Source of the DNA: Deltaproteobacteria bacterium
GTDB taxonomy: Bacteria > Desulfobacterota > Desulfobulbia > Desulfobulbales > Desulfurivibrionaceae
Length of the DNA stretch: 46,476 nt
Assembly (NCBI GenBank): GCA_021811385.1
Contig: JAJZPC010000012.1
Span: forward strand, 1-46,476
Direction of reading: 5' to 3'
Positions within the stretch are counted from its first letter, which is position 1; every line of letters begins with the position of its first letter. Both the position numbers and the translations under genes were made by a program. The notes under the pieces were generated by a model. That model had not been told where the DNA came from. It did not search any database and saw nothing but the letters and a program-made list of their open reading frames with translations. Shown piece after piece: positions 21,151 through 30,243 of the stretch.

Positions 21151-23103
21151 CTATTTTTCAACCGCCGGGGGACATTCCCCCCGGCCGGGCAGATGCGTCG
21201 GCAGAAAGATCACAAACTCCGCACCCTTCCCCTTCTCCGACTCGACCCGAATGGTACCACAATGGTTTTCAATTATCGAATAAACAATCCACAGGCCAAG
21301 ACCGGTACCACGGCCGGGATCCTTGGTGGTGAAAAACGGGTCGAATATCTTGTCAAGCTCCATCGGATCAATACCGTCGCCGGTATCGCCGAACCGGATT
21401 TCAACCCCGGCATCCTTTGCCTTGGTTTCGATAATAATCCGTTTTTCCCCGGAAACCATGGCGTCACGGGCATTGCTCACCAGATTGAGAAACACCTGGG
21501 CCAGCTGATCCTCATCCGCCTCGATGCGGGGAAGGTCATGGGCGTAATGCCGCTCCACCCGCACATTGTCCAGATTCAGGTCATGTTCGAGCAGGGCGGC
21601 GGTTTTGTCAAACAGCGCATGGACATCGACCATCCGGACCTCGAAGGCATGCTGGTGGGAAAATGTTCTGAGACTGTTGGTGATCTTGGTGGCGCGCTTG
21701 ATCTGGGCCAGCATTTCATCGAGATTTTTCCGCATGCTTGCGGGGATCTTCTCAAGCTGCATGACCTGGGCCAGGGTGCCGATGATATTGAGGGGATTCA
21801 AGATCTCGTGGGCCACCCCCGAGGCCAAGGTGCCGATGGAAGCCAGCTTTTCCTGGCGGATGGCAACCTGCTGGGCAACCCGCAGATTGTCCAGGGCCTT
21901 TTCCAACTCATCCCTCGAATCACGCAGAGCCTGCTCCGCCTTTTTCCGCTCGGTGATATCCAGGCGGTATTCGATAATCTGCGTGACCTTCCCCTTCTTA
22001 TCAAAGATGGGATGCGCATGGATCTCGTGCGTTGTTTCCTGGCCGTCCTTTTCCGGTTCGACATATTCCGTGAGAAAGGAGTCCTTGCCCTGCCGCACCC
22101 GGTCAAGGGGCGCGTATGGCGGCGGCGCCTTGCATGAAACCTCTCCGGGAACCTGCCTCGGATAGTCGGCCAGACCGATCAGATGACGCTGCGCGGAAGA
22201 GTTGGCAAGCAACACCTGATACCCCTCGGCCTCAACCACGAAAAAAGGATGGGGCAGCGACTCGATGAGTTTATTCAAAAACTTGTTCTGCTCGCTGATC
22301 TTCTCCTCTGCCTGCTTCCGGGTGGTAACATCATGGATGATGACAATGGTGGAAGCGCCGCCCTCTCCTGTAACAGGCAAAAACTGGAGGGAAACCTGAC
22401 GGCCGTTGAGGAGAACCGGCGCCTCCTCCGAAATTTTCTGGGGACTCTCCCCCGGATCTTTCAATAACGCGGATACGGCTTCAAGGGAATGTCCGCAAAA
22501 AATCTCGGTGAACTCCGACCCCAGCAGTATCTCTTCCGGGATACCCACCAGGGCGAGGGCGGCGGGGTTTGCGAAAACAACCTTCCTGTTCGCGGCAAAC
22601 TCAAGAATCCCCTCGGACATGTTCCGAAGGATTACTTCAAAATGTTTCCGGGAAGAGAGCAGCTCCCTGGTGATCTCGCGGGTCGCCACCTCATCAAGCC
22701 CGAGGATATCCCGAGACTTTTCCTGACCGCCCGCGGAACTCGCCAGTTCAAGAACCCTGGCCACATGCCTGGCCAGATTGGTCATGCTTCCCTTGGCGAT
22801 GCAGGAATCCGCCCCCAGGGCCTCGAAATCGAGTTCTTCCTCGGCGGCGATGGCCGAGAGAATGACAAGAAATACCCCCTGGAGATGGGGCATGTTCCGG
22901 ATGATCCGGCACAGCTTTTCGCCGCTGATGTTGGGCATCACCAGATCGACGAAAATGATGTCCGGCGCGTAGGACTTCAGGATGTCCAGGGCGCTCAGGC
23001 CATCCTCGGCGGTACGCACCTCATGCCCGCCCTTTTCCAACAGGTTGGCAATGAGCTTGAGCACCATGGGATGGTTATCGACAACGAGAATCTTTCTGCC
23101 CAT
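21151..23103 (-). CDS. REC-PAS-PAS histidine kinase
   Basis: Cytoplasmic kinase of 650 aa with no membrane segment. An N-terminal receiver (Asp 53 in FVDLVMPN) is followed by a PAS domain (about 165-280) and a second PAS-PAC unit ending in [12 protein letters not shown]. The HisKA box is [12 protein letters not shown] with His 432. The HATPase domain has [17 protein letters not shown] and GRGTGLGL. Starting with a receiver makes it likely to be a downstream phosphorelay member. It heads the - strand run and is followed by the two receiver-only proteins, its obvious candidate targets. Perfect AGGAGG ribosome site. Confidence 0.93.
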   Translation of the reverse strand: MGRKILVVDNHPMVLKLIANLLEKGGHEVRTAEDGLSALDILKSYAPDIIFVDLVMPNISGEKLCRIIRNMPHLQGVFLVILSAIAAEEELDFEALGADSCIAKGSMTNLARHVARVLELASSAGGQEKSRDILGLDEVATREITRELLSSRKHFEVILRNMSEGILEFAANRKVVFANPAALALVGIPEEILLGSEFTEIFCGHSLEAVSALLKDPGESPQKISEEAPVLLNGRQVSLQFLPVTGEGGASTIVIIHDVTTRKQAEEKISEQNKFLNKLIESLPHPFFVVEAEGYQVLLANSSAQRHLIGLADYPRQVPGEVSCKAPPPYAPLDRVRQGKDSFLTEYVEPEKDGQETTHEIHAHPIFDKKGKVTQIIEYRLDITERKKAEQALRDSRDELEKALDNLRVAQQVAIRQEKLASIGTLASGVAHEILNPLNIIGTLAQVMQLEKIPASMRKNLDEMLAQIKRATKITNSLRTFSHQHAFEVRMVDVHALFDKTAALLEHDLNLDNVRVERHYAHDLPRIEADEDQLAQVFLNLVSNARDAMVSGEKRIIIETKAKDAGVEIRFGDTGDGIDPMELDKIFDPFFTTKDPGRGTGLGLWIVYSIIENHCGTIRVESEKGKGAEFVIFLPTHLPGRGECPPAVEK

Positions 23104-23148
23104 ATTCCTCCTGTGCCGCGTCAGTCAAAAAGGATCCTTTTCTTGCAT

Positions 23149-23157
23149 ATTATAGCA
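23149..23157 (-). promoter_or_regulatory. Extended -10 promoter of REC-PAS-PAS kinase
   Basis: On the - strand the sequence TGCTATAAT forms an extended -10 element about 50 nt before the kinase start codon. No good -35 is visible, as is common for extended -10 promoters. Confidence 0.5.
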
Positions 23158-23261
23158 TAGCCTTTTCTTGCCCCAGGATTTTTCTCACGGAAAAAGGCAG
23201 GCGAAAAAATACACCTGCGAATTCGGCCGAATGCATGAACCCAAACATCCTTTTTTGCAAT

Positions 23262-23289
23262 TTGACTTCTGGCAAAAGGGGAGTATAAT
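23262..23289 (+). promoter_or_regulatory. Sigma70-type promoter of secDF operon
   Basis: TTGACT (23262-23267) and TATAAT (23284-23289) are spaced by 16 nt, a near-consensus housekeeping promoter. Transcription would start near 23296, leaving a leader of about 120 nt before secDF. Confidence 0.8.
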
Positions 23290-23418
23290 CTCGCACCGAA
23301 TCATGGCGCCCCAGATTTGACGGAAAAATCGAGGAAATGCCATGCCCCGGGGCCTTCTTTCAGGAAGCCTAGGAGTGTTGTTGTCAGGTTGCACATTAAC
23401 CCGCATCATGGAGAGTTT

Positions 23419-25992
23419 ATGTCGAGTTCCTTGCGCTGGAAAATCACCCTCCTGCTCTGTGTCACCATCTTTGCCGGCATGACCGTTGCTCCCTCCTTCA
23501 CCAAGGTTCCGGCCTGGTGGCAGAAATACCTCGCTCCGGCAGGTTTGAAGCTGGGCCTGGATCTCCAGGGCGGCATGCATCTGGTTCTCAAGGTGGACCT
23601 CAAAAAGGCCATTGAAAACAATCTGGATCTCTCGGTCCAGGATCTCAAGGAAGCCCTGGCCGAAAAAAAGATCACCGTGGTCCGCACCGCTTCCGGCGAC
23701 GCACGCAAGATCATCCTGACCCTGCCCAACACCACCGCCCTGGAGACGGTCAAGCAGACCATCACCAAGGACTTTCCCGATCTTGACGGCGATTTCCAGA
23801 CCGACCAGGGCTCCTTCCCCCGGATCATCGTCAGCCTGAAACAGGCAAAGATCGATTTCATCAATAACAAGGCCGTGGATCAATCCCTGGAGATTCTCCG
23901 CAACCGGATCGACCAGTTCGGCGTGGCCGAGCCGGCCATTGTCCGCCAAGGAGCGGATGAAATCGTCATTCAGCTCCCCGGGGTCAAGGATCCGCAGCGC
24001 GCCCTGAACCTCATCGGCCGCACCGCTCAGCTCGAATTCAAGCTGGTGGACGACACGCCGGGCATCAACCTGGGGCAGCTCATCTCCCAAGCCATCCAGA
24101 CCGGGCAGTGGCAGGAGGGCGGCAGCAGGAAACAGCTCAATCTCGCCTTGCAGAGCAGGCTCCCGGCAGGGACCGAGATCTATTTTGAAAAGGATGTGGA
24201 CAAGGTCACCAAGAAGGAAATCAAATCGCCCATTCTGCTCAAGAGCCAGGTGCTGATGACCGGCGACATGGTCAAGGATGCCCAGGTCCGGGTGGGCGGC
24301 AACTTCAACGAACCCTACGTGGGCCTCGACCTTACCGGTCGTGGCGGCGCGGTTTTCGGCCAGGTCACGGAAAGAAGCGTGGGCAAACGCTTCGCCATCG
24401 TCCTCGATGAGGTGGTCCGCTCCGCCCCGGTGATCCGGGAAAAGATCCTCGGCGGCAGCGCCCAGATCTCCGGCAGCTTCAGCTACGAGGAAGCGACCGA
24501 CCTGGCCATCGTTCTGCGGATCGGCGCCCTGCCCGCTCCGGTGGAAATCGTCCAGAACCTCACGGTGGGCGCCTCCCTGGGCCAGGATTCCATCAACAAA
24601 GGGTTGATGAGCGGCCTGTTCGGCACCATCCTGGTGGTGCTGTTCATGGCCGTGTACTACCGGCTTTCCGGGGTCATCGCCAACCTCTGCATGGTTCTGA
24701 ACATCCTCCTGCTCTTTGCCGGGCTGGCGATGATGGGCGGCACCCTGACCCTGCCGGGCATTGCCGGCATCATCCTTTCCGTCGGCATGGCGGTGGACTC
24801 GAACATCGTCATCTTCGAGAGGATGCGTGAGGAATTCGCCCTGGGAAAATCCGTGCGCTCCGGGGTCGAAGCCGGTTTCGCCAAGGCGTTCTGGACCGTC
24901 ATCGACGCCCATGTGACCACCCTGATCACCGCCCTGGCCCTGTTCCTCTTCGGCACCGGTCCGATCAAAGGCTTTGCCGTCACCCTGTCGCTGGGCATCA
25001 TCTTCAACCTCTTCTCCACCCTCTTCGCCTCCCGGCTGTTCTACGACTCCATGCAGGGCAAGCGCAAACTCAAGAAGCTTTCCTTCATGCTCTTTCTCAA
25101 GAACCCGAATCTTGACTACATGCGGATCAAGAACCTGACCTTCGCCATCTCCGGCACCTGCGCGCTCATCGGCTGCCTGGCCTTTGTCCAGATCATGCGC
25201 GGCCAGGCCAACATGGGGGTGGATTTTTCCGGCGGCACCCTGCTCCAGTATCAGTCCACCCAGCCCTTCTCCCTGGGCGAGGTGCGCTCCGCCCTGGCAA
25301 AGGGCGATCTTGAAGGCGTCGAGCTGCAAAAGGTCGAGGGCGAAAACCGGCTGATCGTCAAGATAAAGAACAGCGAAAAGGTGGTGGGCCACGTCTCCGA
25401 GACGGTCACCGCCCAGCTGAACACCGATTTCCCCGACAAGCACTTCACCGTGGAAAATCAGTCGGAGATCGGCTCCTCGGTGAGCGATACCCTGCGATCC
25501 AAGGCGTTGCTGGCCGTGGTCATCTCCCTGCTGGGGGTGGTCGTCTACCTGGGCTTCCGCTTTGATCTGCGTTTCGGCATTGCCGCCACCCTGGCCACCC
25601 TCCATGACGTTCTGGCGGTGCTCGGCCTCGTCTGGCTGCTCAACATGGAGATCACCCTGCTCACCATCACCGCGCTGCTGACCCTGGCCGGGTACTCCTT
25701 GAACGACACGGTCATCATCTTCGACCGGATCCGCGAAAACCTGCACAAGAGCGAAGATCCGGAGAACATCACCGACGCCACGATCAACACCAGCACCAAC
25801 GAGGTGCTGAGCCGCTCCATCGTCACCTCGCTCACCGTGTTCATGGTCCTGGTGGCCCTCTACGCCCTGGGCGGCTCGGTGATCCACGATTTTTCCTTTG
25901 CCCTGCTGGTGGGGGTCATGGTGGGCACCTACTCCTCGGTCTTCGTGGCCAGCCCCCTGCTCACCCTCTGGCACCGGGGCAAGACCGCGTAG
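23419..25992 (+). CDS. SecD-SecF fusion protein translocase subunit
   Basis: Fused SecDF of about 857 aa, an RND-family membrane protein that uses the proton-motive force to complete Sec-dependent export. The SecD half has the first helix, DLQGGMHLVLKVD, the large periplasmic P1 region with ILRNRIDQFGVAEP, and GMAVDSNIVIFERMREE in its last helices. The SecF half starts near NLDYMRIKN and has GVDFSGGTLLQYQ and YSLNDTVIIFDRIREN. The start at 23419 has GGAG six nt upstream and begins the first helix correctly; the longer frame adds 34 unconserved residues. No yajC is adjacent. It heads an operon with ykgJ-like, HD and tatC genes. Confidence 0.95.
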   Translation: MSSSLRWKITLLLCVTIFAGMTVAPSFTKVPAWWQKYLAPAGLKLGLDLQGGMHLVLKVDLKKAIENNLDLSVQDLKEALAEKKITVVRTASGDARKIILTLPNTTALETVKQTITKDFPDLDGDFQTDQGSFPRIIVSLKQAKIDFINNKAVDQSLEILRNRIDQFGVAEPAIVRQGADEIVIQLPGVKDPQRALNLIGRTAQLEFKLVDDTPGINLGQLISQAIQTGQWQEGGSRKQLNLALQSRLPAGTEIYFEKDVDKVTKKEIKSPILLKSQVLMTGDMVKDAQVRVGGNFNEPYVGLDLTGRGGAVFGQVTERSVGKRFAIVLDEVVRSAPVIREKILGGSAQISGSFSYEEATDLAIVLRIGALPAPVEIVQNLTVGASLGQDSINKGLMSGLFGTILVVLFMAVYYRLSGVIANLCMVLNILLLFAGLAMMGGTLTLPGIAGIILSVGMAVDSNIVIFERMREEFALGKSVRSGVEAGFAKAFWTVIDAHVTTLITALALFLFGTGPIKGFAVTLSLGIIFNLFSTLFASRLFYDSMQGKRKLKKLSFMLFLKNPNLDYMRIKNLTFAISGTCALIGCLAFVQIMRGQANMGVDFSGGTLLQYQSTQPFSLGEVRSALAKGDLEGVELQKVEGENRLIVKIKNSEKVVGHVSETVTAQLNTDFPDKHFTVENQSEIGSSVSDTLRSKALLAVVISLLGVVVYLGFRFDLRFGIAATLATLHDVLAVLGLVWLLNMEITLLTITALLTLAGYSLNDTVIIFDRIRENLHKSEDPENITDATINTSTNEVLSRSIVTSLTVFMVLVALYALGGSVIHDFSFALLVGVMVGTYSSVFVASPLLTLWHRGKTA

Positions 25993-25995
25993 GCC

Positions 25996-26730
25996 ATGCG
26001 ACCAGATCTCGCCCCAGAGCATGTCCGGCCCCTGACCCCGGACGAGACCTTCCGGTTCAGCTGCCATCCCGGCGTTGCCTGCTTCACCGACTGCTGCCGG
26101 CAGCTGGATCTGGCCCTCAGCCCCTACGACGTGCTCCGGTTGAGCAAACATCTGGGCCTTGCCCCCTCCGCCTTTCTCGATCAGTACGCCGTGGTCGAGC
26201 AGACCGAGGGATGTGCCTTTCCCCAGGTTTTCCTCTGCATGGTGGATGACGGCCGGGCCAGCTGCCCTTTTGTCACCGCCTCCGGTTGCAGCGTCTATGC
26301 GGACCGGCCCGGCGCCTGCCGGACCTATCCCCTGGGGCGCGGCGCCTTCACCACCCCGAACGGCGACCGGCACGAGATGCATGTCCTCCTCACCGAACCC
26401 CACTGCAAGGGATTCAGCGAAGGCAACCGGCAGGACATCACCGCCTGGCAGAAGGACCAGGATCTGTCCTTCTACAACGCCATGAACGATGAGCTGCTGG
26501 CCATTCTCCAACATCCCGGCCTCAAGGATGGGCAGCAGCCAGGGCCGCGGGAGCTGGAAATCTTTCTCTCCCTGTACAGCCTGGATACCTTGCGACAACA
26601 GCTTCTCGACGCCACGCTTGCCCTGCCGTTCCCCATCACGGAAAGCGAGCTCCAGGAGCTTGCCGCACAAGACCTCGCCCTGCTCCGTCTCGGCATCAGA
26701 TGGTTGGACCATGTCCTCCCCAAACGCTGA
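25996..26730 (+). CDS. YkgJ-family cysteine cluster protein
   Basis: 244 aa. The N-terminal half has the cysteine pattern of the Fe/Zn-chelating CxxxCxxCC family: CHPGVACFTDCC, then CAFPQVFLCM and CSVYADRPGACRTYPLG. The Cys-rich module is known as a metal-binding (probably Fe-S or Zn) unit of unknown biochemical role. The C-terminal part is helical without a known motif. It starts 3 nt after the secDF stop, so it is co-transcribed and probably coupled. It overlaps the HD gene start by 20 nt. Confidence 0.85.
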   Translation: MRPDLAPEHVRPLTPDETFRFSCHPGVACFTDCCRQLDLALSPYDVLRLSKHLGLAPSAFLDQYAVVEQTEGCAFPQVFLCMVDDGRASCPFVTASGCSVYADRPGACRTYPLGRGAFTTPNGDRHEMHVLLTEPHCKGFSEGNRQDITAWQKDQDLSFYNAMNDELLAILQHPGLKDGQQPGPRELEIFLSLYSLDTLRQQLLDATLALPFPITESELQELAAQDLALLRLGIRWLDHVLPKR

Positions 26731-27448
26731 CAACCGGCAGAACAGCCTCTCGACCGGGCAACTTCAAGGCGAGCCCCCCCTGGGCCGGGAGCTCACCGAG
26801 CGGCTGCTGGCCATTTCCCACGAATACTGCCAGGCCGAAGGCGGCTGCCATGGCCCGGACCATACCGAACGGGTGCACAACCTGGCCCTCCACATCGGCC
26901 GGCTGATGAACGCCCGCCTGGATATCTTGAGCGCCGCGGCCCTGCTCCACGATATCGGCCGCAGCCACGAGATGCTGTCCCAGGGCAAGATCTGCCATGC
27001 CACCAAGGGTGCGGAGATGTCCCGCGCCATTCTCACCGGCTTGGGGTTTTCCCTGGAGATGCAGGAGGCGATCCTGCACTGCATCGAAGCGCACCGCTAC
27101 CGCAACAACAAGATTCCGGAAACCCTGGAAGCCAAGATCCTTTTTGACGCGGACAAGCTCGACTCCATCGGCGCCATCGGCATCGGCCGCGCCTTTCTCT
27201 TTGCCGGCCAGGTCGGAGCCCGGCTGCACAACCGGGGGGTGGACGTGACGAAAACCAGATCCTACTCCACCGAAGACACGGCCTATCGGGAATTCCTGGT
27301 AAAACTCTGCAAGATCAAGGACAAGATGCTCACCCCGGAAGGGAAACGGTTGGCTGCCGAGCGGCATGAGTTCATGGAGATCTTTTTCAAACGGCTGGAC
27401 AAAGAGATCCACGGCAGCCCCCCAACCAACCCCGACACCCCGCAATAG
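26711..27448 (+). CDS. HD-domain phosphohydrolase (YedJ/YpgQ-like)
   Basis: About 245 aa. The metal-binding HD signature is present: His in GPDHTERVHN, the HD pair in ALLHDIGRSHE, and Asp in LFDADKLDSIGAIG. The order and the DADKLD-IGAIGIGRAF block fit the YedJ/YpgQ group of HD hydrolases, some of which act on nucleotides (family knowledge); the substrate here is unknown. The start at 26711 is chosen because the longer frame reads through the ykgJ-like gene out of frame. It overlaps that gene by 20 nt and is followed 12 nt later by tatC. Confidence 0.85.
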   Translation: MSSPNADNRQNSLSTGQLQGEPPLGRELTERLLAISHEYCQAEGGCHGPDHTERVHNLALHIGRLMNARLDILSAAALLHDIGRSHEMLSQGKICHATKGAEMSRAILTGLGFSLEMQEAILHCIEAHRYRNNKIPETLEAKILFDADKLDSIGAIGIGRAFLFAGQVGARLHNRGVDVTKTRSYSTEDTAYREFLVKLCKIKDKMLTPEGKRLAAERHEFMEIFFKRLDKEIHGSPPTNPDTPQ

Positions 27449-27460
27449 CCCAGGCCCCCC

Positions 27461-28159
27461 GTGAACACCACCACCCAACGCCTTGCCATCATCATCAAAG
27501 ACCTGCGGAGGGCCGCCCTGGCAATGGGGCTTGCCCTGCTTCTGGGCTGCCTTGGCTTCTACAGCATCTCCCGCCAACTGCTCACCGTAATCCAGGGCCA
27601 TCTCCACCAGAAACTCGCTTTCTTCACGGTGGCGGAGCCCTTCCTCGCCCATGTCACCGTTTCCCTGGCCATGACGCTTTTCACCATCATGCCCATGCTC
27701 AGCTACTTTCTCTGGCGCGCCCTGGCCAAGCCCTTCAGCCTGTCCCGCTCCCTTATCTTCTGGTTCGTGATTTTCTCCTGCTTCCTGTTCTACAGCGGCG
27801 CCGCCTTCTGCTATTTCATCACCCTGCCTTTCGGCATCGATTTCCTCCTGGATTTCCAGACGGAACAGCTCAGGCCGGTTATCTCCATCAGCGAGTTCGT
27901 CTCGTTTGTCTCCATCTTTGTTCTCGCCTTCGGTCTTATCTTCGAGCTGCCCATCTTCATGATCTTCATGGCCAAGATAAAAATCCTGCCCAGATCGTTC
28001 TTTGAAAAAAACCGCCGCTACGCCGCCCTGGTCATCAGCGTCATCGCCGCCCTCCTCACCCCGACCCCCGATGTGTTCAATATGCTGCTCATGGGGGTGC
28101 CCCTCTATATGCTGTACGAGGTGGGGATTATTGTGCTGAAGCTGCTGCGGATAGCGTAG
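27461..28159 (+). CDS. Sec-independent translocase TatC
   Basis: Polytopic inner-membrane protein of 232 aa with about six helices, the core receptor of the twin-arginine translocase. The C-terminal signature LLTPTPDVFNMLLMGVPLYMLYE is diagnostic of TatC. The first periplasmic loop keeps the FTVAEPFLAHVTVS block and the internal LPIFMIFMAK motif is also seen. It begins with GTG and has a poor ribosome site, so it probably depends on translation of the upstream HD gene. No tatA or tatB is next to it. It is the last gene of the secDF operon, so one transcript carries parts of both main export pathways. Confidence 0.9.
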   Translation: MNTTTQRLAIIIKDLRRAALAMGLALLLGCLGFYSISRQLLTVIQGHLHQKLAFFTVAEPFLAHVTVSLAMTLFTIMPMLSYFLWRALAKPFSLSRSLIFWFVIFSCFLFYSGAAFCYFITLPFGIDFLLDFQTEQLRPVISISEFVSFVSIFVLAFGLIFELPIFMIFMAKIKILPRSFFEKNRRYAALVISVIAALLTPTPDVFNMLLMGVPLYMLYEVGIIVLKLLRIA

Positions 28160-28235
28160 GTACGGCGAGCCCACCCGCCCGCGGCAAGAGATATTGCAAA
28201 AAATATCAAAATACGGTGGGAGATGGCCGCGGATA

Positions 28236-28244
28236 TGCTATATT
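28236..28244 (+). promoter_or_regulatory. Putative extended -10 promoter for binding-protein genes
   Basis: TGC followed by TATATT (28239-28244) forms an extended -10 about 40 nt before the PhnD-like gene. No convincing -35 is seen in the 124-nt gap after tatC. Confidence 0.35.
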
Positions 28245-28283
28245 CGTGGCTATGATTTCTTCCTGTTTCAAAGGTGCCCCTGA

Positions 28284-29096
28284 ATGCGCTGGCTTTGTAA
28301 ATATATAGCAGCCATGCTGATGCTGTTGTTGCCGGTTTGCGCGCCGCTCCGCTCGGGGGGCGCCACCCCTCCTTCCCATTTTCTTTATTTCAATCCCGAC
28401 TCCATTCACAACAACCTTTCCGGCCTCAAGGAGGCCATGGACTCTTTTTTGTCCGCCTCGGGCTTTACCTTTTCCTTTCAGCCGTTTGCCCGGTTCCACG
28501 ATTTTGACCGCGAGGTGCGGAACGATAGCCCGGCTTTTCTTTTTCTGCCGGAATGGTACCTCCATCAGGACGGCAATGAGAAACGCTTCAAGCCGTTTCT
28601 CATTCCGGTCCGCCAAGGGGCGACCACCTACCGCAAGGTGCTCCTCGTCGCCGCTGATTCGGCGTTGACAGCGGAAAAGCTGGCCGGCACCACCATTGCC
28701 ATGACCCCGGTGGGACAGGCCGGGCTTGCCGTGCTGGACGAAGCCATCTTCAAGCGCATCGGCCTCCGGGGCAAGGAACTCAATTTCATCACCACTGCCA
28801 AGGATTCCGACGCCCTCTTTGCCTTGGCCTTGCGGCAGGTGAAGGCGGCGCTTGTTTCCCAGGACAACCTTGAGCATATCGGCAATATCAACCCCCGTCT
28901 TCTCAAAACGGTCAAGATCCTTGCCGTTTCGGAGCCCCTCCCCCTGCCGGTTCTCTGTTATACCTACGGCGCGGTCCCGGCCGGAGAGGTCGAAAGGATG
29001 CGAAAGGTTCTCCTGGCAGGCAAAGACGGCGGAAAAGCAGCACGTGTCATGGAGATGCTGCAAATCGATACATGGCGGATTCCCAATGTTGAGTAG
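28284..29096 (+). CDS. PhnD-like periplasmic binding protein
   Basis: 270 aa with a signal peptide (hydrophobic to about residue 20). The body resembles the phosphate/phosphite/phosphonate-binding (PhnD, PF12974) family: a LKEAMDSFLSASGFTFSFQPF start, a MTPVGQAGLAVLDEAIFKRIGL hinge region, and KAALVSQDNLEHI. Such proteins also occur as sensory partners of histidine kinases. No ABC permease or ATPase is present. The next gene is a second binding protein whose start is at or next to this stop, and a TonB receptor follows. The three may form one uptake or sensing unit. Confidence 0.75.
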   Translation: MRWLCKYIAAMLMLLLPVCAPLRSGGATPPSHFLYFNPDSIHNNLSGLKEAMDSFLSASGFTFSFQPFARFHDFDREVRNDSPAFLFLPEWYLHQDGNEKRFKPFLIPVRQGATTYRKVLLVAADSALTAEKLAGTTIAMTPVGQAGLAVLDEAIFKRIGLRGKELNFITTAKDSDALFALALRQVKAALVSQDNLEHIGNINPRLLKTVKILAVSEPLPLPVLCYTYGAVPAGEVERMRKVLLAGKDGGKAARVMEMLQIDTWRIPNVE

Positions 29097-29100
29097 CTCG

Positions 29101-30039
29101 ATGCACAAAAAATTGCTCCTCCTGTTGCTGGCGCTCACCCTTTGGGTCGGCAGCGCGACGCCGGTTGTTGCCGCGCCCGGCGGCCCGGTCGCCATCCTGC
29201 TCTCGGACAGCGAGGCGGCGTATGGGCAGCAGGTCACCATCTTCAGCGAGGAAATAGGGATGCCGGTGCAGGTTTTCAACCTGCACGGCGACATTGCCCA
29301 TGATCCCGGCTTGAAGGAAAAGCTTTTTGCCTGCCGGCCATCCCTGATTTTCGCCCTGGGCGCCAAAGCCGCCTATGCGGCAAAGCTCTGGACTCAGGAT
29401 CGCCAGGAGATTCCGGTTCTTTTCGCCATGGTCTTGAACTGGCAGCGTTATAAGCTGCTGGACGGCAGCAACAATATTGCCGGGATCGCCGCCGAGATCT
29501 CACCCGGCGCCCAGTTTGTCAATATGACCATGTTCCTGCCGACCATGCGGCGTATCGGCCTCCTCTACAGCCCTCTTTCGGAAACGATTCTCTCCCAGGC
29601 CAGGGAGGCGGCGGCCCTGCTCGGTCTGGAGCTGGTAGCCGAGCCCGTTGACCGGACGGAAAATTTCCAGCGCGCCTTCAAACGGCTCGCGGGCAGGGTG
29701 GATGCCTTCTGGCTGCTGAACGACCCTGTGGTCTACACCCTGGAGAATATGGACTGGCTTGAGGATCGCTGCCTGAAGGAGAAACTCCTCTGTGTCGGAC
29801 AGACTCAGAATCTGGCCAAGATGGGGCTGGCGCTTACGGTCAACCCGGACCTCGGCCAGATCGGGGGCCAGGTTGCGGCCATGGCCCGCAACATCCTGCT
29901 GCACGGCCAGAAGCCCGGGGAAATCGGGGTGATGGAGCCCATCGGCACCCAGCTTTTCGTCAATATAAAAACAGCGGAGCGCATCGAGTTGCCTGTCTCG
30001 CCCCAGGTGCTGGATATGGCCACCGCCGTTATCCGTTGA
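29101..30039 (+). CDS. ABC_sub_bind-family periplasmic binding protein
   Basis: About 312 aa with a classical signal peptide (MHKK, then a Leu-rich core and VVAA). The mature part matches the ABC transporter substrate-binding protein family PF04392: VAILLSDSEAAYGQQV, LIFALGAKAAYAAK, PVLFAMVLNWQRY and FWLLNDPVVYTLENM. An alternative ATG at 29086 would overlap the preceding stop by 11 nt. Again there is no permease. The tight link to the PhnD-like gene and the TonB receptor suggests common regulation. Ligand unknown. Confidence 0.75.
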   Translation: MHKKLLLLLLALTLWVGSATPVVAAPGGPVAILLSDSEAAYGQQVTIFSEEIGMPVQVFNLHGDIAHDPGLKEKLFACRPSLIFALGAKAAYAAKLWTQDRQEIPVLFAMVLNWQRYKLLDGSNNIAGIAAEISPGAQFVNMTMFLPTMRRIGLLYSPLSETILSQAREAAALLGLELVAEPVDRTENFQRAFKRLAGRVDAFWLLNDPVVYTLENMDWLEDRCLKEKLLCVGQTQNLAKMGLALTVNPDLGQIGGQVAAMARNILLHGQKPGEIGVMEPIGTQLFVNIKTAERIELPVSPQVLDMATAVIR

Positions 30040-30168
30040 GCGGAAACCGGCGCTGCCGGATATTCTTGCATCCTGCTAACCAGATGAAGTCAAAAGGTTT
30101 TTTTCCTTTTTTCCGCCGAATGTTTCCTTGATTTTTTTTGCCTCCCCCCATAAGCTGGAGGGAATCAG

Positions 30169-30212
30169 CAGGGATTTTTCCGAGAAAAAAATCCCTGTTC
30201 GGCCCTGTTCGG
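30169..30212. repeat. Hairpin plus 10-nt tandem repeat before TonB receptor
   Basis: A perfect 11-bp stem (30169-30179 with 30187-30197, 7-nt loop) overlaps two head-to-tail copies of CCCTGTTCGG (30193-30202 and 30203-30212). It lies in the 204-nt gap upstream of the TonB receptor, about 30 nt before its start. It may be a leader structure or an operator. I saw no recognisable riboswitch core, and nothing else in the gap. Confidence 0.5.
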
Positions 30213-30243
30213 CATTTTTTCAACAGCGGAAGGGAGAAGAGGG

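Larger units (their letters stand above)
23104..23418. other. Divergent promoter region, kinase and secDF
   Basis: 315-nt gap between divergent genes. It contains an extended -10 element facing the kinase and a near-consensus sigma70 promoter facing secDF (both listed separately). The secDF side leaves a leader of about 125 nt before its ATG. No small ORF with a convincing ribosome site and no strong hairpin was seen. Confidence 0.6.

Noticed and set aside
23185-26733. Very long open frame (1182 codons) antisense to secDF
   Set aside because: Composition is Gly/Glu/Asp/His-rich without domains, as expected for the antisense of a GC-rich gene; SecDF on the other strand is unambiguous.
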